Source of the DNA: Roridomyces roridus
Lineage: Eukaryota; Basidiomycota; Agaricomycetes; Agaricales; Mycenaceae
Direction: 5' to 3'
Assembly (NCBI GenBank): GCA_029378245.1
Contig: JARKIF010000062.1
Location: 1 to 64,000 of the forward strand
DNA: 64,000 nucleotides
Shown here: positions 1 through 11,728 of the stretch, in pieces
Layout of the letters: each line of letters opens with the position of its first letter
Numbering within the stretch: position 1 is the first letter of the stretch
Program-made: the position numbers and the translations under genes
Notes under the pieces: generated by a model
Databases searched by the model: none
Told to the model about the DNA's origin: nothing
What the model saw: the letters and a program-made list of their open reading frames with translations, nothing else

Positions 1-1522
1 CGATACTTCAGGTGCCGTTGCCTCTATAACGGGCGGGAACTGTTCTTTCACCCTCGGTTAGCCCAGCACGCGACGGCGCCGTTCTACACTCTCAGCTTCG
101 ACGCCTCGTGCGAAGGACAACGGGGTACAACTGTACGATGCGCGTCCGCTCTTCCAATGGTCTTGTCAGTTTTCTCGTCCCGCAAACTACTGTTCTCACT
201 TTATGCCAGGGATCCGAATATCCGAGTATTGTGGCAATTTCCATCCACGGGGACCCACGGATTTGGATTTTGGCGTCCTAGACGCAGACAAGGCTGTATC
301 CGTTACATTGCAGGTCGCAGGCAACCTCAACGTGCGAGCCTATGCGTTTTTGCAGTCGGCCGTACTCTATACGACCGTCGATGGTCTGCGGAGGGTGCGG
401 ACATTTAACCTTGCGTTGCCTATCGTCGAACTGGCGTTCAATGTGTTTCGCTTGGCGGACTTGGACACGACGGTGTATCATCTTGCTCGAGAAGGTTGGT
501 TAATTTGTCTCATCTGTCTTTCCAGTACTGATCTGTGCTTTTAGCCGTCACCAAACTGACTTCAGAGAAGTTGGCCAATATTCGTGATGATTCTGACAGA
601 GAACTGTTCTGCGATACTGCTCGCGTCCCGGAACAAATGCTCCAACGCCTCCTCAATAGACCAGTTGATCCTTCCGGACGCGTTCAGGTCCTTGCCCATA
701 TTCACTCTGGCCATGACCAAATCCAAATGCTTGCGAGGTGCATGCCATATCCTTTCCCTCCATCTTGGGCTTATGCTCTTGGGCCAGCAGCTCGCAACGT
801 CTCGTCCCGACCGTACGACAACTACTCACAGCGCACCGGATGCTCGTCTAGTGAGCGTACGGAGTCATTCTCGCACGCTTCTCTACCCCGGCGGGTTCCT
901 TCTCGCAGTTGCATGATCTTGTAGCCCCATTGGGCATGCCCAGACCCGACAACGCGGAGCGTATCGTGCTGCCGGACATATCATGCGCGCGACAGTCATC
1001 TGTACATGGAAGGGCAAGGCGTGATCTCATCGGTACTCGTAATCCCTTGTTCTGGGTTTTGTCGCGGACCGAGTCCTAGACAACGGCGAGACGATGGTCA
1101 TGTGGATCGGCGGGAGCGTCTCGCCTCAGCTCCTACTTGATTTGTTTGGCGTAGACGATATAATGGCGCTCGACATCGCAGATGGTTTGTGGCTTTGATC
1201 CATTTATCCTCGGGTTCTGATACGACCCCTAGAATGAGCTTCCGCGGCTGGAGACGCAACATCTCCGCTCAAGTGCATAACATCCTTGCGTATCGGAGAG
1301 ACCAGCGCGGTGGTTCGCATACCCAAGTTTCATATTGCTCGACAAAATATGGATGGAGCGGAGCTCGAGTTTAGTGATATGCTGGTGGAGGACCAGAATA
1401 CCGGCGCGATGGCGTACACCGATTGTATGCTGTTCTCGTCGACATTTCGTCGTTTGCTTACCTCGTTCTCAGATTTGTCTTTTGTACACAATCAGATCAA
1501 ACAAGTCGTGAGTGGGATCTAG
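1..1522 (+). pseudogene. SEC24-like COPII coat protein, decayed 3' portion
   Basis: SEC24 is the cargo adaptor of the COPII vesicle coat. Conceptual translation shows the right blocks in the right order but in changing frames: a GGNCSF segment near 25-50; ISEYCGNFH...LDADKAVSVTLQ...FLQSAVLYTTVDGLRRVRTFNLALP (about 215-420); an intron (about 492-541) leading into VTKLTSEKLANIRDD; then LTENCSAILLASRNK in another frame after a single-base shift near 590; a QLHDL/IVLPDI block; a gelsolin-like block with [12 protein letters not shown] and LFGVDD (about 1080-1175); and a C-terminal block with MLVEDQN and FVHNQI. TAG and TGA codons fall inside the block near 850. The copy runs off the left edge, so its 5' half is unseen. 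The homology is recognised from memory of the family. The number of lesions makes sequencing error unlikely. Confidence 0.8.
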
Positions 1523-1710
1523 TTGCATTCCCTGGCCGTTGCTGACTTGCTTTAGTACCGGGAAGGGGGAACGTTGGGTGGCGGGGTGTCTCTTCGCGGC
1601 TCGATTTGGTAGCATCGTTTGTAGATCTAGAGGAATAGAGTTGGGGTCATTTTTGGTGCAGGCGGATTCGTGATCTCAACGTGAACGATTTCTCAAAGGC
1701 CAGTGTATGA

Positions 1711-3384
1711 TTACAATTTACTATCTACAGCTTTGGGTGCGTCTGGTAATCCTTCCCACGGCGAATATCTGTAGATCTCTGCTGGTAGGTAGGTAACAGC
1801 GAAATCCAGCCCATTTTCGATCAAGGGGGAGAGGGCGTCGCGGATATCAACTTCCATCGGCCTCGCAAAGTCAATTTTCACGCGTCGCAAAGTCGAGGCT
1901 CGGGCAGTGATGAAGTGATTAAGAGTTGCGTCGGTAATGAATTCTTTCCCCACTATTGCAATGTCCAAGACACGGAGAATAGCAAGGGGCATCGTGGATC
2001 CGGCGTTAATGGGTGCCAGAGAGGCCAGGAGATCCTCTCGCAATGACGCATCCATGTAGAGCCATGACGAAGGGTGGTCACAATCGGCATCGATGTGGAT
2101 GCGTCGAAGACTAGGGGGTAGCTGGAGGAGTATTTTTGTGGCCGATGATGGGATGATTTGACCCATGGTTAGGGAAAGACTCTCTAGGAGAGGTAAAGTG
2201 GCGATGAATTGAAGGAGAACTGGCTCTGGGAAACGGGCACGGTACTTGTCCTGCCAGGGATCTTCCCAAGTATCAACCATTTCCGTCACAAGAGCAAAAT
2301 CCTTCAATTTTGGCACGTTAATCCTGCCCATGAGAGCTGCGGATGTATTGGCATGTCCCGATAAATGAATTGATTCAAGAAGATGGTGGTCCACGAAGGG
2401 AAGCTGACCAGTCATCGGCACTTCCGCAAACATCAATGCCAGACTGCGGAGGTTGACGCATCGGGAGATGATCAGGAGTGCTGAATCAAGTGGAATACGT
2501 GTACCCTCCTCTCTCAGAGCCGTCAACTGGGACCATTGAATTGGCAGCTGAGATACCACAAGGCCAAACCCGGTAACAGTCGCAATTCTGAGCTTGGCAC
2601 CTGCAAGAAACAGCAAGGTGTCCCATGCGATGAGGCTTCCACCAGGAGAATACCGCAATGCGACACTCTTCAGTTCGGGAACATCCGCGGTGCCGAGCTG
2701 TGCCAACTCCTGGCAGACGGGAGCATCAATGGTGAATTCTATATGCTGCCAACGAGAGGCAAGCGGTAAGATGATCCCAGCAACAGATCTCGAATTTGAG
2801 CACCAAGGTCGTGCCGCAGTTGCGTCCTGCAAATGCCAAGACACGGAAATCGGGCATCGACCAGATCGTTGCAACCACTTGTGCGCAGCCTCTGCGACCA
2901 GAGCAGCCCTTGGGTGGTCCACCGCGACCTGTGAGACACCCCATTCACTCTGCTCTTCGGACCAATGCTGTCCTGGATCGACGATATGGAGACTCGCCCA
3001 AAGAGGAGGTGTCTGAAGAGATAATGTCCTCCAAGCGCTGCATACGCGCCCCAGAAGAAGCGGCGCCTCGCCCGCGTCCATAACGCAGTTTCGATGAGTG
3101 GGGAGACACGCCAGGAAGATCTCCCGCATGATATCTGTTGGTATCCGGCGAATGGGCGAGAGGAGGGCCTGGTGAGAGTGAATGAAGGATTGAAGGCTCC
3201 CGCGTTCCTTGGATAACTTGTTGAGGGCCTGCTGCATGTCGGCAATCTTGTTATCGAGGCATTTCAGTTGGAAAAGAGGTTCAGCTAGGAAAGCTTTGAT
3301 TTCGACTGCTTCTTCTGCAGTCGGACAAGAGTTTGTGTCTAGCCTGGAGGCGAAGGGAGTGTAGCCAGGGATCGGGCCAGACAT
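1711..3384 (-). CDS. F-box protein (agaricomycete F-box-like/LRR type)
   Basis: Single-exon, 557-residue protein. An N-terminal coiled segment (about residues 35-70, NKIADMQQALNKL) is followed by the F-box-like motif LSPIRRIPTDIMREIFLACLP (about 77-97). After it come LLLGRVCSAWRTLSLQTPPLWASLHI and a long leucine-rich, F-box-associated region (about 200-520). Such proteins are normally SCF ubiquitin-ligase substrate receptors: the F-box binds Skp1 and the leucine-rich part binds the target. Two paralogues lie in this window, a broken one at 42.9-44.6 kb and an intact one at 46.8-48.5 kb, all ending in a conserved SPW-GLPDAP-type tail. The reading frame is intact with ATG at 3384. The substrate cannot be inferred. 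Confidence 0.85.
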   Translation of the reverse strand: MSGPIPGYTPFASRLDTNSCPTAEEAVEIKAFLAEPLFQLKCLDNKIADMQQALNKLSKERGSLQSFIHSHQALLSPIRRIPTDIMREIFLACLPTHRNCVMDAGEAPLLLGRVCSAWRTLSLQTPPLWASLHIVDPGQHWSEEQSEWGVSQVAVDHPRAALVAEAAHKWLQRSGRCPISVSWHLQDATAARPWCSNSRSVAGIILPLASRWQHIEFTIDAPVCQELAQLGTADVPELKSVALRYSPGGSLIAWDTLLFLAGAKLRIATVTGFGLVVSQLPIQWSQLTALREEGTRIPLDSALLIISRCVNLRSLALMFAEVPMTGQLPFVDHHLLESIHLSGHANTSAALMGRINVPKLKDFALVTEMVDTWEDPWQDKYRARFPEPVLLQFIATLPLLESLSLTMGQIIPSSATKILLQLPPSLRRIHIDADCDHPSSWLYMDASLREDLLASLAPINAGSTMPLAILRVLDIAIVGKEFITDATLNHFITARASTLRRVKIDFARPMEVDIRDALSPLIENGLDFAVTYLPAEIYRYSPWEGLPDAPKAVDSKL

Positions 3385-3523
3385 GGACGTGATTTTGAGC
3401 GATGAGAGCTTTGCGGGCGACTGTGGGTGGGCGTATTATGAAAGAGAGAGTCGCGCATCATAATATGATCGCAAGATCAGATCGATCAGATGCAAATCAG
3501 ATGTGAGGAACAGGCAGACAAAT

Positions 3524-5276
3524 TTAATTGCTACTCTTCAAAATCGCAGCCACTTTCCTGCTAATATGGCTCGAAAGACCTTCAAACAAGGACCGATCTC
3601 TACCCTGCATCCATTGGCATTCCAAACAATTAATCTCGGTGGAACTCTCCGTCTCCGTCCACCGCAGAGCGCATACGACGGCCGGCGCAGACTCCGATTC
3701 TTCTTCCAACACCACCTCAGGATCAGGATTAAGCTTGTTCTTCCGTCGCGCTCCCCGAGACCAGGTGTTCTTGGTTGCAGTGATGATGGACGGAATATCC
3801 TCCGAGGAGGAGGCAACGCGAGCGCCATCCACCGACTCGAGGACGCCGTGTAGCACATCATTGAGAGCCTCGACACTTTGTCCTGAGGATGGAAAGGACT
3901 GGACAAGAGTATTTCGAGGCGGCATCAGGGATTGGAGTTTCGGGGTGGTAATTCGGGCTGTAGACTAAGCTTGACGGTAAGATGCATCGACGACGAGTGA
4001 AAAGAGACTTGCGTCGGGTAGCCTGAGGTCACTGAAGGACCATACGACGGCCCATCGTCTTGTAGACCCTTGTACGAATTCTGTGATCCCGTAGTTCTCG
4101 ATCTGCGGACGTTTAACATGAAATAGAAAGAGAAAAATATCAATCGCTCACCTCACGTTCGCGAAAGGCGGCCACCACCTCGGTGACTGAAGACAGTTTC
4201 CCGAGCATCGAGGTGTACCAACTAGGCCACGCTTGAGATCGAAGAAGTTCAATAGCAGACGAAATGGGATTACCAGCATCGTTCGCCCAATTCGACACTC
4301 TCCTCGACCATTCGGCGCACGAAAGCAGATTCGCCGCCCGGGGTGATCATCTCCACATCGGCGCCCGTGCACACCTTGGCTAGAGGTCAACGCAGTCCTC
4401 GCCGAAAACAAACTCGACCTTACAGCGTTCGGCTCAAATTCTTTGGCTTCAGCTGAAGCAGCGACCTCTTCGTGGCTGCTATAAAACGGTGGGTTACACA
4501 TGGTGAAATCCACTCTACGCGGCGTCGTCAGCGAGGGGAGATTCAATACCGTCTGCAGCCCACCTTCGATCCCGCAGCGCAGCAAAAATCGGCGCCTCGA
4601 CCGTCGTCGCAAGGATTTGAATCCGATCCCCAAGCCCGTTCCTTTCGACGTTGGAACGCGCATATCGCAAGGAGACTTCGTCGACGTCTAGGATTTCCTG
4701 TTCAGCTACCCACTGAAACCGCAAGAAAAAAAGGAGATCACCTGTAGCGATAAACGACCAATCCGCATCCAACTTGCACGAAAGCAGCGGATATATCGCA
4801 GACGCGCCAGTCCCAACGTCCACCCCAACAACAACTCGCCCCCCACGTCGTCCAAAGCTCGCACGCAAGATATCTTGAATCCAGAGCACATAGTTCAATC
4901 TGACTCCCTGACCCTCATGAGGAGCGAGGCGTTACGACGAGAATTGAGTTCAATACCTATTAGGCACAGGCGGACACAGTCGATTCTCCGGCAATTCGAG
5001 AGAAAGACCAAAATCGCGGTGAAGAAGTGCTTCTGTTAGACGTCTGTGGGTGTTGAATCTCTTCTCGTCGTTAGAGGAGAATGCAAGATACCTCTGCGAC
5101 AACTCGTCTCTGAAGTTGATCGATGCTCCTCCACCAGGAACATCCAAGAGACTACCAACAGAATGAGCGCATAGTCGGCGCAGTGAATGCAAGACCGACC
5201 AAGGCTCCAGCGGCGGATACGCCTTGGCCAGCTCCCGAAAATCGGGAGGAGCTCTGTAAGGGTTACGTGGATGCAT
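3524..5276 (-). CDS. METTL16-type U6 snRNA / RNA N6-adenosine methyltransferase
   Basis: The N-terminus [24 protein letters not shown] is the METTL16 signature. [14 protein letters not shown] and [11 protein letters not shown] follow, then the SAM-binding glycine loop [15 protein letters not shown], the NVERN block and the catalytic NPPF motif (FTMCNPPFY). [33 protein letters not shown] and a C-terminal [21 protein letters not shown] complete the family pattern. About six short introns were placed by hand; several junctions (NR/LNY, RR/VDF, NA/VCT, GERC/CWYTS) restore the frame exactly. The region between YPPLEP and INFRDE and the ATP/EILD junction are less certain. The family methylates U6 snRNA at the ACAGA box and acts in the nucleus. 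The tail before the last motif is acidic and poorly conserved. Confidence 0.85.
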
Positions 5277-5689
5277 GAAAGCTCCTCGATGGCGGTACAA
5301 TCAGACTAGCTACACATTCTTTTATTCAAAGGGACTAGGTAGGGTGGTAATACATGAGGTACAGGACATAGAGGTTACACATTCGCATGCCACCTACTGT
5401 ATAGACAGAAACGTAGAACAAGCCAAAAAAAAGGGCGAGCATTTTAAAGAGACGACCTAAAAACACAAGGTGGGGAGGAGGGTGGCAATAGGAGACAGAG
5501 AAGCCGAATGGAGCATGTTTAGTCCGAGGGGAAAACGAAATCAGGAGGGGTGTCGCGTGCGAGAATCGACCACCACCAGCGCGCGTATGTCAATTGCACG
5601 CCGCCTGGCCTGGCCTGACGCCATCCACCACACGGCCAGCGAAACGCGTGTTGGCACGCCTTCACAGCCACACCACCACCACCACTGTC

Positions 5690-7722
5690 CTATGAAGCCA
5701 CCGAGAGCTGCGGGCTCCACGAATTACGGTGTTGGTTCTGACGGCACCGAAGACTGGCCCGCCCCGCAGCAGCCCGAATCGCCGCTGCATCCGTAGAAGG
5801 ATCGAGCATATCCGGAGGCGCGGGGCTGTCGGGCGGCACACTCGTCAAGCTCGACGCCCCAGTCGATTGCTCTCGTTTAAACCCAGGCGAGTACGTGAAC
5901 CATGCTGAATCCGTCTCGGACTGCGACTCGTCCGACGGTGAAGGGGAGGTAGACGGCCGAGAGAATGGGGGTATTGGAGAAGGCACCCGCGGCGAATCAG
6001 CTGGTGTCGGCGGTGACCATGTGAATATCGGGTTTTCTGGCTCGTGGGCGGGCGGAGTGGATGGCACGCGACCGTGTGCGACCGGGAGGGTGAGCGGGAA
6101 GGCGGTGTTGTAGTCGTCAGGCTGCCGAGGAGGGACAGTAGGCCGAGGCTTGCGTTTGGTAGTTTTGCTTCGGCGACGCACAACAGTGCCCTCTTCGCTC
6201 TCTGCCTGCAATGCCGCGAGCCGAGCCGTCCACAGGACGAGATTAAAGTCACATTGCGCTGCATAAGGTTGCATTTCTGAGACACATGAATAAGGGCGCG
6301 GGACAGCGTGAGAAGCACAACCAACGCACCAGGCACGGCCTGAACCGTCAAGTCTAACAAGGGTTTTGCGAATTTGGGGATGAAGAAGATCTGGGAATGG
6401 ACCTCCTTGAGGGGGTGGTCGGACGATTCAACCGTGGTCGGAAGCTGATGGTGCTTCTCGAGAATCGCCTGCGAGTTCCACTCCCGCATGAGCGCAGTGG
6501 CCCAATGCTGCGAGATGTAATACGGACGGCTCTGAATCGGTATCGTCAGTGGATCAACATGGCGCGGACTGTCACAACGCACTGGATTGCTGATATCGGC
6601 GCATTTGATGATAGCTTGGCAAATTGTTATCCTGCGGTAAACCAGAGCATCGTCGCCCCTGTGATGGATGAGGTCTTGAAAGCGTTGCATGAACGCGTCG
6701 TGAACACTCATGTCGGTCGCCAACACCGTTTCCCACAGCAGCTTGCGGTTTTGCACCCCGAATTTGGGATCGTCGAGCAGTCGCCCAAGGCCATGATGTC
6801 GCATGACACGTAGCAACAACTGGCCATGCATACGCTCCAGCGCAGATTTGCCATCAAAAACGACGGAGAGAGGCGTAGCGGCGTTGTTCATGAAGAGATT
6901 CGTGAAGCCTGGGTGACCGACATCGTGACCAATCGCGGCGATGTAGATGATGAAAAGGTCGGTGAGGCCAAGGCTAGTCATGAGGGGCCCGCTGTCGAAT
7001 GGCTGGAGCGGCTTCCACATGAGGCCCTCCGTGAGGAGTATGGACAACGGGGGAACCATTTCTGCGGAACGCAGATAGGAGTAGGACGCCTGGAGCACAT
7101 CGAGGGCGTGGTCGAAATTGTGGTAAGAGTTTTGCCAGCGGTAGATTTGACGCAAATGCTGGATAAAGGCCGGGATTTGGCCTAGGGCGGGGTCAGGAAG
7201 GACGAGAGCTGAATGTGGATTAATACGTACTAAATGAGATGCCAACTGTCTCCTCCATCCCCTCGATACGAAAAAGGCCCTCGAAGAGAATGACAGCGCA
7301 TGCGAGGATGTGATCTTCGTTCTGAAGCAAGGCGGGCTCGAAATTCCACTGGTCAAGCGAGGCAATCAAGTGGGCGCGGGTCTCGGGCGACAAATCGCTT
7401 GCCACGCTGGAAAACTCTTGTCAGCGACGAGGGGTAGCATAGGAGGAGAGAAAACGTGCCAGTCCACGGTGTACTCGTTGACGGCATTGAGCGTCTGAGT
7501 GTACATGTCACTGAGGAGTTCTGCAAAGCGGGTTCTGGACAGACAGCCTGTCAGCTGGTGACGGCGAGCAAGTGGCAGATGGCGTACTGAAGCTCTCCAG
7601 AGTTCCCGAGCCATCCCTTGCCATGCCCTCCGTTCCTCATCGCGAGACTGAGGCCACCGAGATCTGCACTTCGCCTGCGGCCGTTTCGCACGGGAGGATG
7701 GAGGTGCCGGTCCTGGCCGCAC
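5690..7722 (-). CDS. 3',5'-cyclic nucleotide phosphodiesterase, class I (HD-type)
   Basis: Hydrolyses cAMP and/or cGMP. The metal-binding signatures are clear: HNFDHALDV (about 6960-7120 region), HDVGHPGFTN, ATDMSVH and IIKCADISNPVR. They are followed by a helix ending FAKPLLDLTVQAVPG. A spliced C-terminal tail (5690-6274) is rich in Pro/Ser/Arg and has no recognised domain. An upstream exon reads RTRFAELLSDMYTQTLNAVN and joins SDLSPETRAHLIASLDQW through an intron with GTACAC donor and TTCCAG acceptor. The first exon and start codon are unresolved: no convincing ATG in frame was found between 7560 and 7830, so the 5' boundary given is only the end of the supported exon. Substrate preference cannot be read from sequence. 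Confidence 0.8.
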
Positions 7723-9397
7723 ATTGGGCTACTGCTACAGTGCCACCGTCACTGGCTGGGTAGAAAAAGAGGGAGGAGGAGCGCAGAAGGGAAAGTGGAT
7801 GCGATAGAGTCGAGGAGCAAGTCGAGACTGATGTGATCCAAATCCTCGTGGCATTATACATCTCCCGTTCGCCCGTTCCGTTGAGTCTCGTAAACCCTGG
7901 GAAGCCCGCCCTCGAGTGCCATATGCATTGTACCATTCCTGGCCTCAAGACAGACCGTGGCATCCAGCTCAATGGCGCATCCAAGTCTTTCATGATTCAG
8001 CCCAAACACTCCCGAAATGCCCGCCCCGAGTCATTATTCCAGCTGCCAGGAAAACAAGCAAGCTCCGTATCGCGATCGGGTAGGAAAAAAAAACACGAGT
8101 CGGGGCGCAGAAGATCCCTCCCAAGCTCAAGGGAAAGTGAAGCAATCTCAAACCCGGCCCGACTTGGAGCCACGAAAAGCAACTACAGCGCATGTTGGGG
8201 CGGGTACAATGCTATCCGTCCAGTGCGTCTACATCCACCGAGGAGACCCATGGCTCTGGCGTCATGGACCTCTCTGTCGCCTGTGTGGGTTCGTTTTTTA
8301 GACGCTGCTTCTCAACTGGTGGCACCTCCACATTCCTCGGCGGAGGCAACTGACCTGCAAAGCCCGGCGGTTGGATTTTTTGTATTGGATATTCATCCTT
8401 GAACGCGGCCTGGAGTGTCCTTATCCAACCAAGCCCCACACAAGCCCCACATTTCGGGCAGTTTGTTGGGAGGGGCCGCCGACTGACATAACTTACATGT
8501 TCAGTACCCGGCAGCCGCAGGTTTACATACCGCCGGATGTATTTGAGGGAAGAAATGAGGAAAAATAAAAATTCCGACGGGCAGTGGCGTTTTCAGAGCA
8601 TTGCAAGCGCTGGGTTGTGCTGGGAGACGAGAGGATACTGTAATTGAGGCAATGACTTGTCCATGCGTGGAAAATAATTCAATTGCAACTCCACAACCAG
8701 GGCCAATCGCGCGCTGTGTTTGAGATCCTCGGCTCTTTAGAACGTGACGTCGAAAATAAAGAGAGGGATCGGCACCCGCAGAGCTGCACAGACTAGACTT
8801 GATTTAATTAGCGGAAGAGGAGGAGCGCACTCCGATTAATCATTACAATGTATCGTTCTTGACGACGAACCTATCGCGTTTGATATCCGACGAGTCTAAA
8901 GGACGGAAGCGACGTAGCCACCCCGAATTTAGAGTGCCAGCCGCAGAAGAAATTCGCAAGGCAAGTAAATCGTGAGCCGGGGATTCCGTCAACGCCTTCT
9001 TAATGAAGATCGAAGAAACGTAGCTGACAGTTCAACTTCTTGATCTTGTTCATCACGGCTGATGGAGCCGGATTCGTCTTGGACAGCCGTAGTAGACAGT
9101 GAGATTCAACGAGAAGAGCAGGAACCAGGAACCTTAGACTCCAAGTTGTGCTCCTCGGCAGGCAGATACACCAGTCCTGCTATAGTGGGCCCTGAATTCT
9201 GACACCATTTCGGTGTGGGTTCGTCTGCAGATTCTCCGTAGTGTTTGGGTACTTGGGCGGACAGGTATCAGGTTCAGATGTTGGTCAAACAATGGTCGAA
9301 CACAATTGGAGTTGGAGAAAGAGAAGAGGATGGCAGCAATCATGATGATGCATCGTTTGACAGCCGTCACTCGGCCGGTATCCTTTCCTAATTCGAT
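7723..9397. other. Gene-poor stretch with one possible small exon
   Basis: No gene could be supported here. On the minus strand a 75-codon open stretch (8212-8439) contains LGWIRTLQAAFKDEYPIQKIQ and looks coding by composition, but no family was recognised and no splice partners or start were established. It could be part of the phosphodiesterase 5' region or a separate small gene. From about 8570 to 9390 I saw nothing beyond ordinary intergenic DNA. Confidence 0.35.
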
Positions 9398-11391
9398 GAC
9401 CAGTTCCACCATCTCCGCCGTGGCCGTTGCCGCGCTTGGAATCATCCTCTTTCACCTCTTACGGAGTTTCTTAAGCAGCGTACGTCTCTTGCAATTTCGC
9501 GCCTTCGTTACCAAAACCATTTTCAGTTTAGTTTGGACTCAATTCCGAGTGTGGGAGTCCCGAGGGGACTTTTCGGTTTCTACATCGGAGCATGGAGGTA
9601 CATCAAGAACAGCCGTGAAATAACTGAACAAGGCTTTCGCAAAGTCTGTCTCCTTCTCAAAGTTCTCTCCCGTATCTGAATTCTCTCCCGACAACAGTAC
9701 CCAGGCCGCGCGTTCAAAATCGCTTTAAATGAACGCTGGCTCGTTGTGATCAGCGGCAGAGCGCTACTGGACGACCTAAACCGGGCCCCTGGCACCGTTC
9801 TCTCCACTGACCATGGCACAAAATCCGTAAATTTCCTGTGGGGTGGGTGCGCTGAAATACAATGTTGATCGGCTCGTTCAGCTTTTACACCACGACTACT
9901 CGCTTGGGCGGGAGCAGTTTCACGACCTGTACCACGTCGATGTCGTCAAGACTGCCCTGACTCGCAACATTGGGGTGCGTTTCCCCGAACTGCGGGCCGA
10001 AGTCATTGCGGCATTCGATGAGTTGATACCAGCGACAACGAATGGTGAGCTTCCAACTTGTCTTTTGAACTTGTTGCCAACCTGGAACAGAGTGGTTATC
10101 CTTGCCTGCCATGCAGGTATATCTGTTGCTGCTACTTGGATTGACTGCTGAATATATTCCAAGACCATGCAAACTGTCGTTTCTCGGATTTCAAATTGCT
10201 TGTTCGTCGGACCTGATTGTATGAATTCCTTCTTCCTTCAGGTTCTTCCTCACGTTGTGATTAGGCCGCAACGCCGACTACATCAAGCTCACTACGGATT
10301 TCACGCAAAATGCCTTGAAAGAGGCGGTGTGGCTTCACGTCCTCCCCTCTTTCCTTCGTCCGTCAGTACCATTTTAGTTACCTCGATATGAGCTAAGCAA
10401 CGTGTCCAGAATCGCCTATTCATTGTTCGGTGGCCTGAACACATACACGAGAGCCGTTCTAAGACATCTTGGACCGATGATTCGATATCGTATTGAAATG
10501 CACGACAAATACGGACGTGACTGGCCAAACGACGATCGGCCTGTGGGTCTTCGAATCCTATGCAAAATAGTGGTACTGAGTCCAGATAGAACGATTTGAT
10601 TAGTTGGTTATTGGACGAAACTAACGGGCGCCCGGACCGCAGAACCCTTCGCAACCTTACTCACGTCTTGCTTAATCTTAATTTCGGCGCCATTCACACC
10701 ACCACTCAGGTTAGTTCTATCTGTCTTGTTTGCTGGTGATTTATTTACCCCGCAGGGCCTCCTCCACGCCCTGTACACCCTCGCATCTAACTTGGAATAC
10801 GTACAACCCCTGCGTGAAGAAATTCAAGCCGTGACGAGAACGGAAGGCTGGAATAAAGCGGCACTTTCCAAGATGGTCAAGCTCGACAGTTTTTTAAAAG
10901 AGAGCGCACGATACACCCCAGGCTTTTCAGTCAACATATTCAAGGAAGCACAATCTGAATTCACCTTCTCGGATGGCACGACCGTTCCTGCGGGCACACT
11001 GATAGCAGTCCCCGTCCTTGCTGAGCACCGTTCCGAAGTCAGTCTCCGGGCATTTCAACCGCATTTGCTTACTTACCCATAACCCCAGGCGAATTACACC
11101 CACCCCAACAAATTCGAACCATGGCGTTTTGCCGACATGCGCGACGAAGCGGGCGAAGGGATCAGACACCAGATGGTCACTCCCACACCTGATTTTCTGG
11201 CGTTTGGAATCGGGCGACATGCATGCCCTGGACGCTTTTTCGCCGTCAACATGCTCAAGCTGATCATGACGCATATGATTCTGACTTATGACTTTAAGCT
11301 GAAGGACGGGGTGCGGCCTCTGGACGAGTGGACATCGGTGGTCAGCCCTGCGAATAGTACGGCTGAGATCATGTTCAAGAGGCGGTCTTGA
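9398..11391 (+). CDS. Cytochrome P450 monooxygenase no. 1 (CYP512-like)
   Basis: Begins with a short membrane anchor (MTSSTISAVAVAALGIILFHLL) followed by LDSIPSVGVPRG and FYIGAWRYI, the hinge region of this agaricomycete family. At least eight introns were placed; each junction tested keeps the frame, for example FRK/YPGRAFKIA, HGTKS/LLHHDYS (donor GTAAAT) and NE/WLSLPAMQ. The I-helix reads NLNFGAIHTTTQ instead of the usual AG-DT. The ExxR motif is ESAR in LKESARYTPG and the heme loop is FGIGRHACPGRFFA with the axial Cys. P450s of this type are ER-anchored, reductase-dependent enzymes acting on terpenoids and other hydrophobic substrates; the substrate here is unknown. The CYP512 assignment is inference from the I-helix and hinge motifs. 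Confidence 0.85.
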
Positions 11392-11728
11392 GCCAACTGG
11401 TTTGAGCGGCTTGTCGCGGAGCGTAGAGAACTCTGAGAAATTCACACTGGGAGTTCGTCGATCATGTCTTGGTTCATGCCGGTACGGCCATCTGATTCAA
11501 CTCTGTTCGAATGGCATTGGAAGCAGGTCATCCGTTGAACGCAGCGCGGGGATAGGTCGTATGTATTTTCATATTCATTCGGTACATCGAAGGTGATAAG
11601 TACTTGGCCCAATCGCTCTCCTTGAACAAACAAGAACAAGGTCCGAACTTTCTCAACTACGCCGATATTCCAACTTTACAATCAGAAACTTGGGTTCGAC
11701 GGAACCTTTGCTTCCCAACCACCGATTT

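Noticed and set aside
5690..6280. Plus-strand frames opposite the phosphodiesterase tail
   Set aside because: They are shadows of the GC-rich, Pro/Arg-rich minus-strand exon.
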